This document shows positions 20,396 to 28,292 of a DNA stretch of 64,000 bases, one piece after another (position 1 is the stretch's first letter; the number at the start of each line of letters is the position of its first letter). The DNA lies in the NCBI RefSeq assembly GCF_009688945.1, contig NZ_AP021874.1, forward strand, positions 1,426,001 through 1,490,000, written 5' to 3'. The notes under the pieces are model-generated. The model searched no databases and was not told the origin of the DNA. It saw only the letters and a program-made list of their open reading frames with translations. The DNA comes from Desulfosarcina alkanivorans (lineage in GTDB: Bacteria > Desulfobacterota > Desulfobacteria > Desulfobacterales > Desulfosarcinaceae). The translations under genes and the position numbers were made by a program.

Positions 20396-21550
20396 ATGGC
20401 ATTCAACTGGTTTAAAAAGAAAAAAGACAAAACGGAGGCGGCCGAAAGTCCGGCTGTGCCTGTCGAGGAGGCCGTCGAGGCAGTCCCGGCGGATGAGACT
20501 GCCGAAGCGGACGCATCGGCCGGCCCGGCATCGGCTGCGCCGGCCGCGGCGGACCCGGAGGTCCTTGAGGACCGCACGCAGGGGCCATCGGCGGACGAGG
20601 CGCCCGAACCGGCACAGGCCGATCATGCACCCGCTGAAAAAACGGGCAAAGGCCTGTTCGCGCGACTCAAATCGGGACTGTCCAAAACCCGCCAAATCCT
20701 GACCACGGATATCGACGACCTGTTTCTCGGCAAAAAACTGGTTGATGACGACATGATCGAGGACCTGGAAGAGCTGTTGATTACCGCAGACATGGGCGTC
20801 GGGACCACCATGGAGATCATGGAAAAAATTGCCGGAAAACGGTCACGCATCGCCGGCGCCGGGGAATTGAAAAAGGTGTTGAAAGAAGAAATTCTGGCCT
20901 ATTTCGATGCCCTGCCCGCGCCGGCGCCCGCAGCTGCGGCCAAGCCCCACGTGGTCATGGTGGTGGGCGTCAACGGCGTGGGCAAGACCACGACCATCGG
21001 CAAACTGGCGGCCCACGAGTCCCGCAAGGGGAAAAAAGTGCTGATCGCCGCCGCCGACACCTTCCGGGCGGCCGCCGTTGAACAGATTGCCATCTGGGCC
21101 GAACGGGCCGGTGCGGACATCGTGCGCCACAAGGACAATGCCGACCCGGCCGCCGTGGCCTACGACGGCATCGATGCCGCCATCTCCAGGGGAACGGACA
21201 TCGTCTTCGTCGACACCGCCGGCCGCCTGCATACCAAAGTCAACCTGATGGAAGAGATCAAAAAGATCCGGCGCACCCTGGTCAAGCGCCTGCCCGACGC
21301 GCCCCATGAAGTGCTGCTCGTGCTCGACGCCACCACCGGCCAGAATGCCCTGTCACAGGCCAAACTGTTCGACGAGGCGCTGGGTGTCACCGGCATCGCA
21401 CTGACCAAGCTGGACGGTACGGCCAAAGGCGGCATCGTGGTGAGCATCTGCAGCGGCCTGAACATTCCGCTCAAATACATCGGTGTGGGAGAGGGTGTGG
21501 AAGACCTCCAGGCGTTCGATCCGGAAAAATTCGTAGCGGCGTTGTTCTAA
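20396..21550 (+). CDS. ftsY: Signal recognition particle receptor FtsY
   Basis: 384 residues. An acidic, alanine/proline-rich A domain (residues 1-~85) precedes the NG GTPase. G1 is GVNGVGKTTTIGKLA near 190, G3 DTAGR near 272, and G4 TKLDGTAKGG near 336. The closing GVGEGVEDLQAFDPEKFV matches the family. It docks ribosome-SRP complexes at the membrane. It sits close behind smc on the same strand, a common arrangement, and is followed by an inverted repeat. Confidence 0.95.
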   Translation: MAFNWFKKKKDKTEAAESPAVPVEEAVEAVPADETAEADASAGPASAAPAAADPEVLEDRTQGPSADEAPEPAQADHAPAEKTGKGLFARLKSGLSKTRQILTTDIDDLFLGKKLVDDDMIEDLEELLITADMGVGTTMEIMEKIAGKRSRIAGAGELKKVLKEEILAYFDALPAPAPAAAAKPHVVMVVGVNGVGKTTTIGKLAAHESRKGKKVLIAAADTFRAAAVEQIAIWAERAGADIVRHKDNADPAAVAYDGIDAAISRGTDIVFVDTAGRLHTKVNLMEEIKKIRRTLVKRLPDAPHEVLLVLDATTGQNALSQAKLFDEALGVTGIALTKLDGTAKGGIVVSICSGLNIPLKYIGVGEGVEDLQAFDPEKFVAALF

Positions 21551-21759
21551 AGGGGTAGGGTTCAAGGGGTCGAGGAGTCGATAATTCAAGTGAAATGAGT
21601 GGCAGGAGGACAGGCTGAAAACGCCTGACGGCCAGGTCGGAACAAATGCTGTAATTTTCTATCAGCTATATCGCCCCCCGAATTCAATACGCCCAATGAA
21701 TGATGTCCCTTGAACCCCTTGGCCCCTCGAACCCTCGAATCCTTGAACCCTATTATCCT
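21551..21759. repeat. Inverted repeat built from GGGTTCAAGG/CCTTGAACCC words
   Basis: The left arm (21551-21590) contains AGGGTTCAAGGGGTCGAGG. The right arm (21710-21759) carries the complement in several reiterations of TTGAACCC and CCTCGAA. TAGGGTTCAAGG, two mismatches, then TCGAGG is shared between the arms. It fills the gap between the convergent ftsY and the minus-strand gene ending at 21758, so bidirectional termination is possible. Confidence 0.6.
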
Positions 21760-22330
21760 ATACACCGGCCATCTGGCCCGTCTTTCGATAAAACTGAAGG
21801 CCGATTATCCCCGACTTTTTGATCTGATTGGCCGCTTCAAAGGCCTGCAGGGTTTTCAAGGCATCGGCATCGATTCCCGGAACCGCCACCACCGGACAGA
21901 TGTATTGTTCCCGTCGATTCGCCAACCCGGTCCCGTGAAGATCAGTCATGGTCAGGATGCCCAGCAGGCTGTACTGGCTGTCCGCTCCTGCCAGCACCGC
22001 CACAACCGAGGGATCGCACCTGATGTTGTTCAGGTAGAGATCCAGCGGGTTGCGGGTCCAGCGGGTGCTGAACACCCAGCGGCTGAGTTTTTTGGGATAC
22101 CCGCTGAGTTGCCATTGCCTGGCCCGGCGGTTATTGACCACGGCCACGGCGGAAAAGTCGCAGGCCCGGCCGCCGTCCATGGTGGTATGCCGGTTATAAC
22201 TCAGGTATCTCAGATTCTGCGTGGGTTTCGGCATGCCGCCGATGACCAGCACCTCTCTGAGCAGCGGAACGTTCGGCGTCACGACCCGCGTTACCGCCTG
22301 GATGAGGTCGTCGAGAAAATTATTTTTCAT
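21758..22330 (-). CDS. Conserved-looking protein of unknown function
   Basis: 190 residues starting at the ATG at 22330, preceded by GGGGGAGGTGGCAGG. No signal peptide or membrane segment. Recognisable patches are VVTPNVPLLREVLVIGGMPKPT, NRHTTMDGGRACDFSAVAVV and SVVAVLAGADSQYSLLGI, suggesting a soluble alpha/beta protein. I cannot name a family. The 3' end touches the inverted repeat behind ftsY. Confidence 0.65.
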   Translation of the reverse strand: MKNNFLDDLIQAVTRVVTPNVPLLREVLVIGGMPKPTQNLRYLSYNRHTTMDGGRACDFSAVAVVNNRRARQWQLSGYPKKLSRWVFSTRWTRNPLDLYLNNIRCDPSVVAVLAGADSQYSLLGILTMTDLHGTGLANRREQYICPVVAVPGIDADALKTLQAFEAANQIKKSGIIGLQFYRKTGQMAGV

Positions 22331-22485
22331 ATCCTGCCACCTCCCCCGGTTCAGGCCATTTTCACGATTCAATTCAATTTCCAGAGGCGTTAACGCCCGT
22401 ATGTGTTAACTGACATTTCCCCTGGCCATCCGTCAACGCTTTTTATGGCCGATCGGGAACACCCTCACCTTTTTTATGCGGTTTA

Positions 22486-23286
22486 TCAAAGGGCGGCGGG
22501 CATTGAATGCGGCCCTTGCCGGCGGATAAAATCAATCACCTGCCGGGCATACATCTGCGGGTAATGTTCGAAAATATTGTGCCCGCACTTGGGAAACACC
22601 AGCAACTCCCCCCGGGTCAGATGGCGGTAAAAAGCCACCCCCTGTTCCACGTCAAAAAAGTAGCCCCGGTCCGGATACATCACCAGGGTCGGGCAGGCCA
22701 CCTGGGAAATGACCGGCCGGAGATCGAAAAACCCCTTCTCACCGTAGCACCCGCCCCCTTGGGCGCAGATTTCGTAAAAGATCCGCCCCCGGTCCCTGCC
22801 ATGCCAGTGGATGTATTTTTTCTTCAGTTCCGGATCCAGGTCGTCAAAGGCGGCCGGCAGTTTCCGGCGGTTGAACGCTTCAATGGGAATGATGCTGTGA
22901 CACATGGTGCTGGCCGCCACAAGGGTCATGACCCGCCCGGGATAACGAACGGCGCAGTCCGCACCGACGACGCCGCCTTCGCACTGGCCGACGATGTGAA
23001 AACGGTCGATCCCCAGCCGGTCCACCAATTCGGCCATGGCGGACACACTTTTTTCACGAAACCCCGCATCCACATAGTCGCCGGCAAAGTCGGCACCACC
23101 GTCCGACCGGCCGTATCCGCACCGGTCGTACACCAGTACCCGAAAACCGGCCGCCACCAGCATGGGCCGGATCTCATCCCACATCATGCCGCAGGAAAAC
23201 CCGTTGTGCAGCAGCACGACGGTCTGCCCTTCCCCGTGGAGTTCATAGTAGGTGTCCAGACCATTTATTTTCAGTGTTGGCATCAT
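22486..23286 (-). CDS. Alpha/beta hydrolase with a cysteine nucleophile elbow
   Basis: 266 residues with the alpha/beta-hydrolase pattern: VVLLHNGFSCGMMW oxyanion-hole strand, VLVYDRCGYGRSDGG, then the nucleophile elbow IVGQCEGGVVG, with Cys102 in place of the usual serine. A late aspartate (MYPDRGYF) and histidine (KCGHNIFEHYP) complete a plausible triad. Cysteine at this place is known in dienelactone hydrolases, but the order of the rest is that of the epoxide hydrolase/esterase-like group. Substrate unknown. The exonuclease III gene lies 30 bases upstream on the same strand. Confidence 0.8.
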   Translation of the reverse strand: MMPTLKINGLDTYYELHGEGQTVVLLHNGFSCGMMWDEIRPMLVAAGFRVLVYDRCGYGRSDGGADFAGDYVDAGFREKSVSAMAELVDRLGIDRFHIVGQCEGGVVGADCAVRYPGRVMTLVAASTMCHSIIPIEAFNRRKLPAAFDDLDPELKKKYIHWHGRDRGRIFYEICAQGGGCYGEKGFFDLRPVISQVACPTLVMYPDRGYFFDVEQGVAFYRHLTRGELLVFPKCGHNIFEHYPQMYARQVIDFIRRQGPHSMPAAL

Positions 23287-23316
23287 GCATTTCCCCGCAA
23301 AGCGTTACGGTTTGAA

Positions 23317-24105
23317 TCATATTTCCAATATTAGTCCCACCGGACAGTGATCCGATCCAAAGATATCGTTGTCGATGAACGCGTCTTTCAACCATCCCTT
23401 CCGGATGATGTCCTCGGAAACGAAAAAGTAGTCGATGCGCCACCCGGCGTTGGTTTTGCGTGCATTGAAGCGATAAGACCACCATGAGTATTTCACCGTG
23501 TCGGGATATCGGTGACGGAACGTGTCGACGTAGCCCATGCCGACGATGCGGTCCAGCCACCGGCGTTCGACGGGCAGGAAACCGGAGCGTTTGGAATTGG
23601 GCCCGGGGTGCTTCAGGTCGATCTCGTTATGGGCCGTGTTGAAATCACCGGTGACAACCAGGCTTTTACCCTGTTTACGAAGCGCCTCGGCGTAGTCGAA
23701 AAAGGCCTGGTAGAAATCCAGCTTGTATTCGAGGCGCTCGTCGCTCATCTGGCCGTTGGGGAAATAGACGTTAAAAAATGTGAAGGCATCGAATTCCAAT
23801 TCCAGGATGCGACCTTCATCGTCGAACCGGGGGATGCCGATGCCGTGGCGCACCGCATTGGGGGCCATGCGCGAATAGGCGGCCACGCCGCTGTAGCCTT
23901 TCTTCACCGTGGAAAAGGAGAACGCCGCCTGGTAGCCGTCGAGTTCCTTCATGGCCCGGGTCAGCTGAGGCTCCTGGAGCTTGGTTTCCTGAAGGCCGAC
24001 GATGTCCGCATCCAGGCTGCCGATGGATGCCAGGAAATCTTTTTTCATGACGGCCCGGTAGCCGTTGACGTTCCAGGAGACCAGCTTGATGGTTTGTCTG
24101 GGCAA
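23317..24105 (-). CDS. xthA: Exodeoxyribonuclease III
   Basis: 262 residues from a TTG at 24105, chosen because GAGGAGGAGG lies 5-14 bases upstream and the protein then begins PRQTIKLVSWNVNGYR as in the family. Longer in-frame starts would read through the repeat element at 24138-24254. Motifs: LQETKLQ, VYFPNG, VTGDFNTAHNEIDL, and the C-terminal GSDHCPV. It is an AP endonuclease and 3'-5' exonuclease for base excision repair. endonuclease III is encoded just upstream on the same strand, making a BER pair. Confidence 0.92.
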   Translation of the reverse strand: MPRQTIKLVSWNVNGYRAVMKKDFLASIGSLDADIVGLQETKLQEPQLTRAMKELDGYQAAFSFSTVKKGYSGVAAYSRMAPNAVRHGIGIPRFDDEGRILELEFDAFTFFNVYFPNGQMSDERLEYKLDFYQAFFDYAEALRKQGKSLVVTGDFNTAHNEIDLKHPGPNSKRSGFLPVERRWLDRIVGMGYVDTFRHRYPDTVKYSWWSYRFNARKTNAGWRIDYFFVSEDIIRKGWLKDAFIDNDIFGSDHCPVGLILEI

Positions 24106-24137
24106 GGTTGCCTCCTCCTCGTCTCCATTTAAAAATT

Positions 24138-24254
24138 GCATCTTGCGGCCCAGGCCGGCGTTCTCGCCCTTTCCCAATCCTCGACGTAGCACCGCTGCGC
24201 CTGCGGCTGTGAAAACGGCTGCGGCCTTGGCCTGTCGTAAATCCCGCATCGCGG
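24138..24254. repeat. Long hairpin element, copy 2 of an intergenic family
   Basis: Imperfect inverted repeat around AATCCTCGACGTAGCACCGCT. It shares GCATCTT, GGCCC, GGCCGG, AATCCTCGACG, CGCCT and GGCCTTGGCCTG, in the same order and spacing, with the element at 16287-16431. The outermost stem sequences differ. It lies between the nth 3' end and the xthA start, in the 5' leader of xthA. Confidence 0.65.
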
Positions 24255-24405
24255 GGAACCACAATCACCCAATTTTGAATGGCAACGATTGTCTTTTTAA
24301 TTTAGTTAAAAGATAAATTTAATTTAATCAAACGGTTATTGTAAACAGTGTAAGGTTATTCATTACTTTTCTTTGTCTGCATTTATCATCCGGCCGATCA
24401 ACCGG

Positions 24406-25071
24406 TCAGCGGTGGCGGTCCACCCCGATTTGCGGGCACATGTCGGCGACCGGGCAGCGGCTGCAAAAAGGGGAAACGGGCCGGCACAGTACCTGGCCGA
24501 AAGCCACCAGCAGTTCATTGTAGCGCACCCAGTGCCGCCTGGGCAGCTTCTTTCTCAGGGCCAGTTCGGTCTTGTCCGCATTTTTGGTCTTCACGTAGCC
24601 GATGCGGTTGCTGATCCGGTGCACGTGGGTATCCACGCAGATGGCAGGGATTTTGAATCCCTCCACGAGGACCAGGTTGGCGGTCTTGCGGCCCACGCCG
24701 GGCAGGGCGGTGAGTTCCTCCAGGGTATCCGGCACCTTGCCCCCGTAACGGTCCAGCAGCAGGCGGCTGATGGCCAGCAAACGCCTGGCCTTGGTCGGAT
24801 AAAACCCCACCGGATAGATCAGCCGTTCGATTTCCTGCGGCGTCAGCGCAACCATCGTTTCCGGGGTTCGGGCCGCACGCAGCAATCGTCGGGCCGCGAC
24901 GCCGGTCACTTCGTCCTTGGTGCGCAGGGAAAGCAGGGTGGAAACCAGCACCTCAAAGGGGGTGGCGCCCCGGTTGGCGATGAAGGTGATGATGGGGGGG
25001 TCCCACTGGCGATAATTGGATTCGATGGTGGCCACAAAACGGTCGATATCGAGGATGCGCTTTCGGGTCAT
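24406..25071 (-). CDS. nth: Endonuclease III
   Basis: 221 residues. The helix-hairpin-helix LPGVGRKTANLVL carries the catalytic lysine, VDTHVHRISNR carries the catalytic aspartate, and the C-terminal CRPVSPFCSRCPVADMC has the C-x6-C-x2-C-x5-C spacing of the 4Fe-4S cluster. It is a bifunctional DNA glycosylase/AP lyase for oxidised pyrimidines. Slightly longer than E. coli Nth because of an N-terminal extension. It is upstream of xthA on the same strand and divergent from lexA. Confidence 0.93.
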   Translation of the reverse strand: MTRKRILDIDRFVATIESNYRQWDPPIITFIANRGATPFEVLVSTLLSLRTKDEVTGVAARRLLRAARTPETMVALTPQEIERLIYPVGFYPTKARRLLAISRLLLDRYGGKVPDTLEELTALPGVGRKTANLVLVEGFKIPAICVDTHVHRISNRIGYVKTKNADKTELALRKKLPRRHWVRYNELLVAFGQVLCRPVSPFCSRCPVADMCPQIGVDRHR

Positions 25072-25218
25072 GGCAATCGGTTCTTTCCGGATTCATGGGA
25101 GAGACGGTGCATCAGGCAAGAACGGCAACGCAGTGGCATCATACACTCCCGGCCCCGCCAGGTAAAGGCCCAAGGATCGGCGTTTTTGTAAAGCAAAAAA
25201 CGCATATAAAACTTTACA

Positions 25219-25246
25219 TTGACATTTACATATTGCCTTTTATAAT
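25219..25246 (+). promoter_or_regulatory. Sigma70-type promoter of lexA with overlapping direct repeats
   Basis: TTGACA (25219-25224), a 16-base spacer and TATAAT (25241-25246) form a near-consensus promoter 37 bases before the lexA ATG. The heptamer TTTACAT occurs twice, at 25213-25219 and 25225-25231, a 12-base period that brackets the -35 box. This is a candidate operator for LexA or another regulator. A similar TTTTACAT occurs once in the gap between lexA and the DUF72 gene. Confidence 0.6.
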
Positions 25247-25282
25247 AAAAACCACGCAACCATCGAGACATGGAGGGGCAAA

Positions 25283-25915
25283 ATGACACCCGAACTGACA
25301 CCGGGACAGAAACGGCTTTTCGACTATCTGAAAACCGCCATTGAAGGCACCGGGACCGCTCCCAGTCTGCGCCAGGCGGCCGGAGACCTGGGGGTCAGCC
25401 ATGCCGCCGTCTCCCAGGGGTTGAAGCTGCTGGAACAAAAAGGGGTGGTCAAACGCCAGGGCCGCTACAGCCGCACCCTTCACCTGATCGGCCCCACCGG
25501 TGAAACGGCGGCGGCCCAGCGATGGATCGAGGTGCCGGTGGTCGGCCGGGTGACCGCGGGCCTGCCCCTGTACGCCCAGCAGGAGTGGGAAGGCAGCCTG
25601 GTGCTGGACAGTGCCCTGTACCGGGGCCGGCACCTTTTCGCCCTTCGGGTCCAGGGGGATTCCATGCAGGGGGCAGGCATCCTGGACGGGGATATGGCCG
25701 TATGCACGCCGCGCCAGTACGCCGAAAACAACGAAATCGTGGTGGCCCTGATCCACGGGGAGGACGCCACGGTAAAACGGTTTTTTCTCCACCGGGACCA
25801 CGTGGAACTGCGGCCGGAAAACCCCGATTTTCCGGTCATGCGCTACCGTTTCGACGAGGTGCTGGTTCAGGGACGGGTGATCGGGATCCAACGGGGATTA
25901 ACGGGTATCCGATGA
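25283..25915 (+). CDS. lexA: LexA-type SOS repressor
   Basis: 210 residues. A winged helix (SLRQAAGDLGVSHAAVSQGL, residues 28-47) is followed by an S24 autoprotease domain. The cleavage site is Ala92-Gly93 (VTAGLP), the catalytic Ser127 lies in GDSM and Lys165 in ATVKRF. LexA represses DNA-damage genes and cleaves itself when RecA filaments form. The recognition helix differs from the E. coli type, so the operator is probably different too. GGAGGGG precedes the ATG. It is followed by the DUF72, ImuB-like and DnaE2 genes. Confidence 0.92.
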   Translation: MTPELTPGQKRLFDYLKTAIEGTGTAPSLRQAAGDLGVSHAAVSQGLKLLEQKGVVKRQGRYSRTLHLIGPTGETAAAQRWIEVPVVGRVTAGLPLYAQQEWEGSLVLDSALYRGRHLFALRVQGDSMQGAGILDGDMAVCTPRQYAENNEIVVALIHGEDATVKRFFLHRDHVELRPENPDFPVMRYRFDEVLVQGRVIGIQRGLTGIR

Positions 25916-25950
25916 CGCCTCACAAAAAGTCGAAAAATATTTTTTTAATA

Positions 25951-26036
25951 GGGTGTTAAGTTTTACATGTTAAGTGGTCAAGTTAAGGATTTGTATCGAT
26001 CCCCATCCTTTGCTTAACACTTGATCCTAATACCAA
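25951..26036. repeat. Inverted repeat built from GTTAAG/CTTAAC words
   Basis: The left arm (25951-25990) has GTTAAG three times in variants, ending TCAAGTTAAGGAT. The right arm (26005-26036) carries the complement, ATCCTTTGCTTAACACTTGATC. It lies between lexA and the DUF72 gene, directly abutting the latter's start region, and would interrupt or attenuate read-through from the lexA promoter. Confidence 0.55.
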
Positions 26037-26042
26037 TAATTA

Positions 26043-26885
26043 TTGACCGATCGAGAAATAGTGCCCATACATAACAGAAATAACACGTCCCCTTCCATTC
26101 TGGTCGGAACCAGCGGGTACGCCTACAGCGAGTGGGTGGATGCCGGCTTCTACCCGCCGGGCACCGGCACGGCCCGGATGCTGGCCCATTACGCCGGTGT
26201 CTTCCCGGTCAGCGAGATCAACTACACCTGGTACCAGATGCCCAAGGCACCGGCCATGGACCGCATGCGCCGCAGGGCACCGGAAGGGTTTCGCTTTGCC
26301 GCCAAGCTGACCCGCACCCTGACCCATGAGGTCGACGCCAACGGATGGCCGGCCCAGGCCGCCCGCTACCGGGAGGGCATCGCGCCGTTGGTGCAGTCGG
26401 GCCAGCTGCTGGCCGTGCTGGTTCAGCTGCCGCCTTTTTTCCGGCGCACCCCCCCAAACCGCACCTACCTGGCCCGGCTCCTGGACGCCCTTGCCGGCCT
26501 GCCCCTGGCCGTGGAGTTCCGGCATGCCTCCTGGGCCACGGACCGGGTGTTCGCCGGTCTCCACGCACGCCGGGTGGCCCTGGCCTGCGTGGACGCCCCG
26601 GAGCTAAATGACCTGTTCCCGCCGCTGGCCGTGGTCACCAGCCCGGACCTGTTCTACATCCGCTTTCACGGCCGCAATATCAACGGCTGGCGGTCGGCCA
26701 GCATGCAAAAACAGTTCGATTACGACTACAGCGACGACGAACTGGCCCAGTGGTCCCGGACCCGCATCCCCGAAATGGCCCGACAGGCGAAAACCGGCAT
26801 CATTTTTTTCAACAACCACGTCCGCGGTCAGGCGCCGAAGAATGCGCGTGCGCTGATGGCGCAGCTGGCGGAAGAAGATGGATGA
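26043..26885 (+). CDS. DUF72 (YecE-like) protein
   Basis: 280 residues, TIM-barrel DUF72 family: ILVGTSGYAYSEWVDAGFYPPG near the N-terminus, INYTWYQMP, APEGFRFAAKLTRTLTH, LAVEFRHASW, the YIRFHGRNINGW segment and the closing IIFFNNHVRGQAPKNA. The biochemical role of the family is not established. The TTG at 26043 is the first start; GTG at 26061 is equally possible, neither with a strong ribosome site. It lies where an imuA-type gene would be expected in lexA-imuA-imuB-dnaE2 cassettes. Confidence 0.85.
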   Translation: MTDREIVPIHNRNNTSPSILVGTSGYAYSEWVDAGFYPPGTGTARMLAHYAGVFPVSEINYTWYQMPKAPAMDRMRRRAPEGFRFAAKLTRTLTHEVDANGWPAQAARYREGIAPLVQSGQLLAVLVQLPPFFRRTPPNRTYLARLLDALAGLPLAVEFRHASWATDRVFAGLHARRVALACVDAPELNDLFPPLAVVTSPDLFYIRFHGRNINGWRSASMQKQFDYDYSDDELAQWSRTRIPEMARQAKTGIIFFNNHVRGQAPKNARALMAQLAEEDG

Positions 26886-26933
26886 GGGATGACGCGTAAC
26901 GCAGATATCGAATTTTTCACGAAACCGTCAGCT

Positions 26934-28106
26934 ATGGAACGATCCATCATTCACATCAACGTCGCCGACTTCGCCGTGGCCGTGGAGCAGGTACTGGACC
27001 GCCGGCTCGTCGGCCGGCCGGTGATCATCGCCCCGCAAGGGGCCGCCCGGGCCGCGGTGGTCGACATGAGCGAAACGGCCTTCCAGGCCGGGGTGCGAAA
27101 GCACATGCCCCTGAACCGGGCCCTTCGCCGCTGCCGGGACGCCCGGGTGCTGCCGCCGCGCCCGGATCGTTACGGCCAGGCCATGGCCCGGATGCTCGAT
27201 GCCGCCCTCCCCTGCTCTCCCCTGATCGAACCGGGCGACGGGGACGGGCACCTGTTCGTGGACGTCACCGGCAGCAGCCGCCTGCTGGGGCCGCCGGTGG
27301 ACGTGGCCTGGCGGCTGGGCCGCCGGATCCGGCGGGACCTGGGGCTGGCGCCCATCTGGTCGCTGGCCACCAGCAAGCTGATCGCCAAAACCGCCACCCG
27401 GCTGGTCAAACCCCTGGGCGAATACATCGTGGAGCCGGGCGACGAAGCGGCATTTCTGGCGCCCCTGCCCCTCTTTCTGGTGCCCGGCATCGAACGTGCC
27501 GACCTGGATCGATTTAACGACTTCAACATCACCCGGGTCTTTCAGGCCAACGGGCTCACCGCCGATCAGATGCAGATCCTTTTGGGCCACGGGGGAGACG
27601 TTGTCCGCGACCGGCTTCACGGCATCGACCCGTCGCCTGTTCGCCCCGTGGACCAGCCGACGCCGCGGGTCGTCGGCTGCCGGGAATTCGGCGACGACAC
27701 CAACCATCGCCCCCAGGTGGAAGGCAGCCTGTACCGTCTGGTGGAACAGGCCGGCCGGCAGCTGCGATGCCAGTCCCTGGCCGCCCGTCGGATCGGTCTG
27801 GTTCTGGAATACACCGACGGCGTCCGCCGGGTCCGCCAGACCCGTGCCAAACCGGCCACGGCCAATGATTTTTCGCTGTTCACCCATGCCCGGCGGTTGC
27901 TGATCCTGGCATGGACCCGCCGGGTCCGGCTGCGGTGCATGACCCTGGTCTGCGACCGCCTGACTTACCCGCCGGCCCAGCGCCTGCTGTTCGCGTCGGA
28001 GCGCGACATCGCCGAAAAGCAGGACCGGCTGGTGGCGGCCATGGATCGGATCCGCCGCCGCTTCGGCACCGGTGCACTGGCCATGGGACGGACACTGGCG
28101 GCGTAG
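26934..28106 (+). CDS. Catalytically defective Y-family polymerase homologue, ImuB-like
   Basis: 390 residues from the ATG at 26934 (MERSIIHINVADF). Alignable to DinB along the palm, fingers and little finger. The first metal aspartate of DinB (HVDMD) reads HINVA here, with Asn9. The second acidic pair (LDEAYLDVT) reads DGHLFVDVT, close to the DG-L-LDVTG of ImuB proteins. So at least two of three metal ligands are missing and polymerase activity is unlikely. A clamp-binding-like QRLLF lies near the C-terminus before the RIRRRFG tail. It lacks the long C-terminal extension of classical ImuB. Inferred role: mutasome scaffold for DnaE2. Confidence 0.8.
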   Translation: MERSIIHINVADFAVAVEQVLDRRLVGRPVIIAPQGAARAAVVDMSETAFQAGVRKHMPLNRALRRCRDARVLPPRPDRYGQAMARMLDAALPCSPLIEPGDGDGHLFVDVTGSSRLLGPPVDVAWRLGRRIRRDLGLAPIWSLATSKLIAKTATRLVKPLGEYIVEPGDEAAFLAPLPLFLVPGIERADLDRFNDFNITRVFQANGLTADQMQILLGHGGDVVRDRLHGIDPSPVRPVDQPTPRVVGCREFGDDTNHRPQVEGSLYRLVEQAGRQLRCQSLAARRIGLVLEYTDGVRRVRQTRAKPATANDFSLFTHARRLLILAWTRRVRLRCMTLVCDRLTYPPAQRLLFASERDIAEKQDRLVAAMDRIRRRFGTGALAMGRTLAA

Positions 28107-28116
28107 GCCGGAGGCG

Positions 28117-28246
28117 GGACGGCAGACGAGGGACGATAACGCGAACGTGTGAGAACGAAAGGTGCAAGAACAATAACGGGCGTGGGACGCATTCGATCCT
28201 CCCCCGTCGGAGCGAAGCGGTCTTCCATCGTCCATCGGTTCACGGC
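28117..28246. repeat. Possible inverted repeat with GGACGAT/ATCGTCC words
   Basis: Left GACGAGGGACGATAAC (from about 28125) and right TCCATCGTCCATCGG (from about 28223) are loosely complementary. The centre contains GGAGCGAAGCGG, the complement of the CTTCGCTCCG word in the 14.1-kb repeat. The arms match much less well than in the other elements, so this may be a decayed copy. It fills the gap between the ImuB-like and ROK genes. Confidence 0.3.
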
Positions 28247-28292
28247 ATCCCTAGCGATCTTAACAATCTAAACGATAACAACGGATAAAACC

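Noticed and set aside
17849-20695. A very long open frame antisense to smc and ftsY
   Set aside because: It is a by-product of the high third-position GC of smc. The translation has no family resemblance, and smc is certain.
25180-25203. Inverted repeat GCGTTTTT/AAAAACGC upstream of the lexA promoter as a terminator
   Set aside because: It lies between divergent genes, so no transcript should end here. It may be an AT-rich chance pairing.
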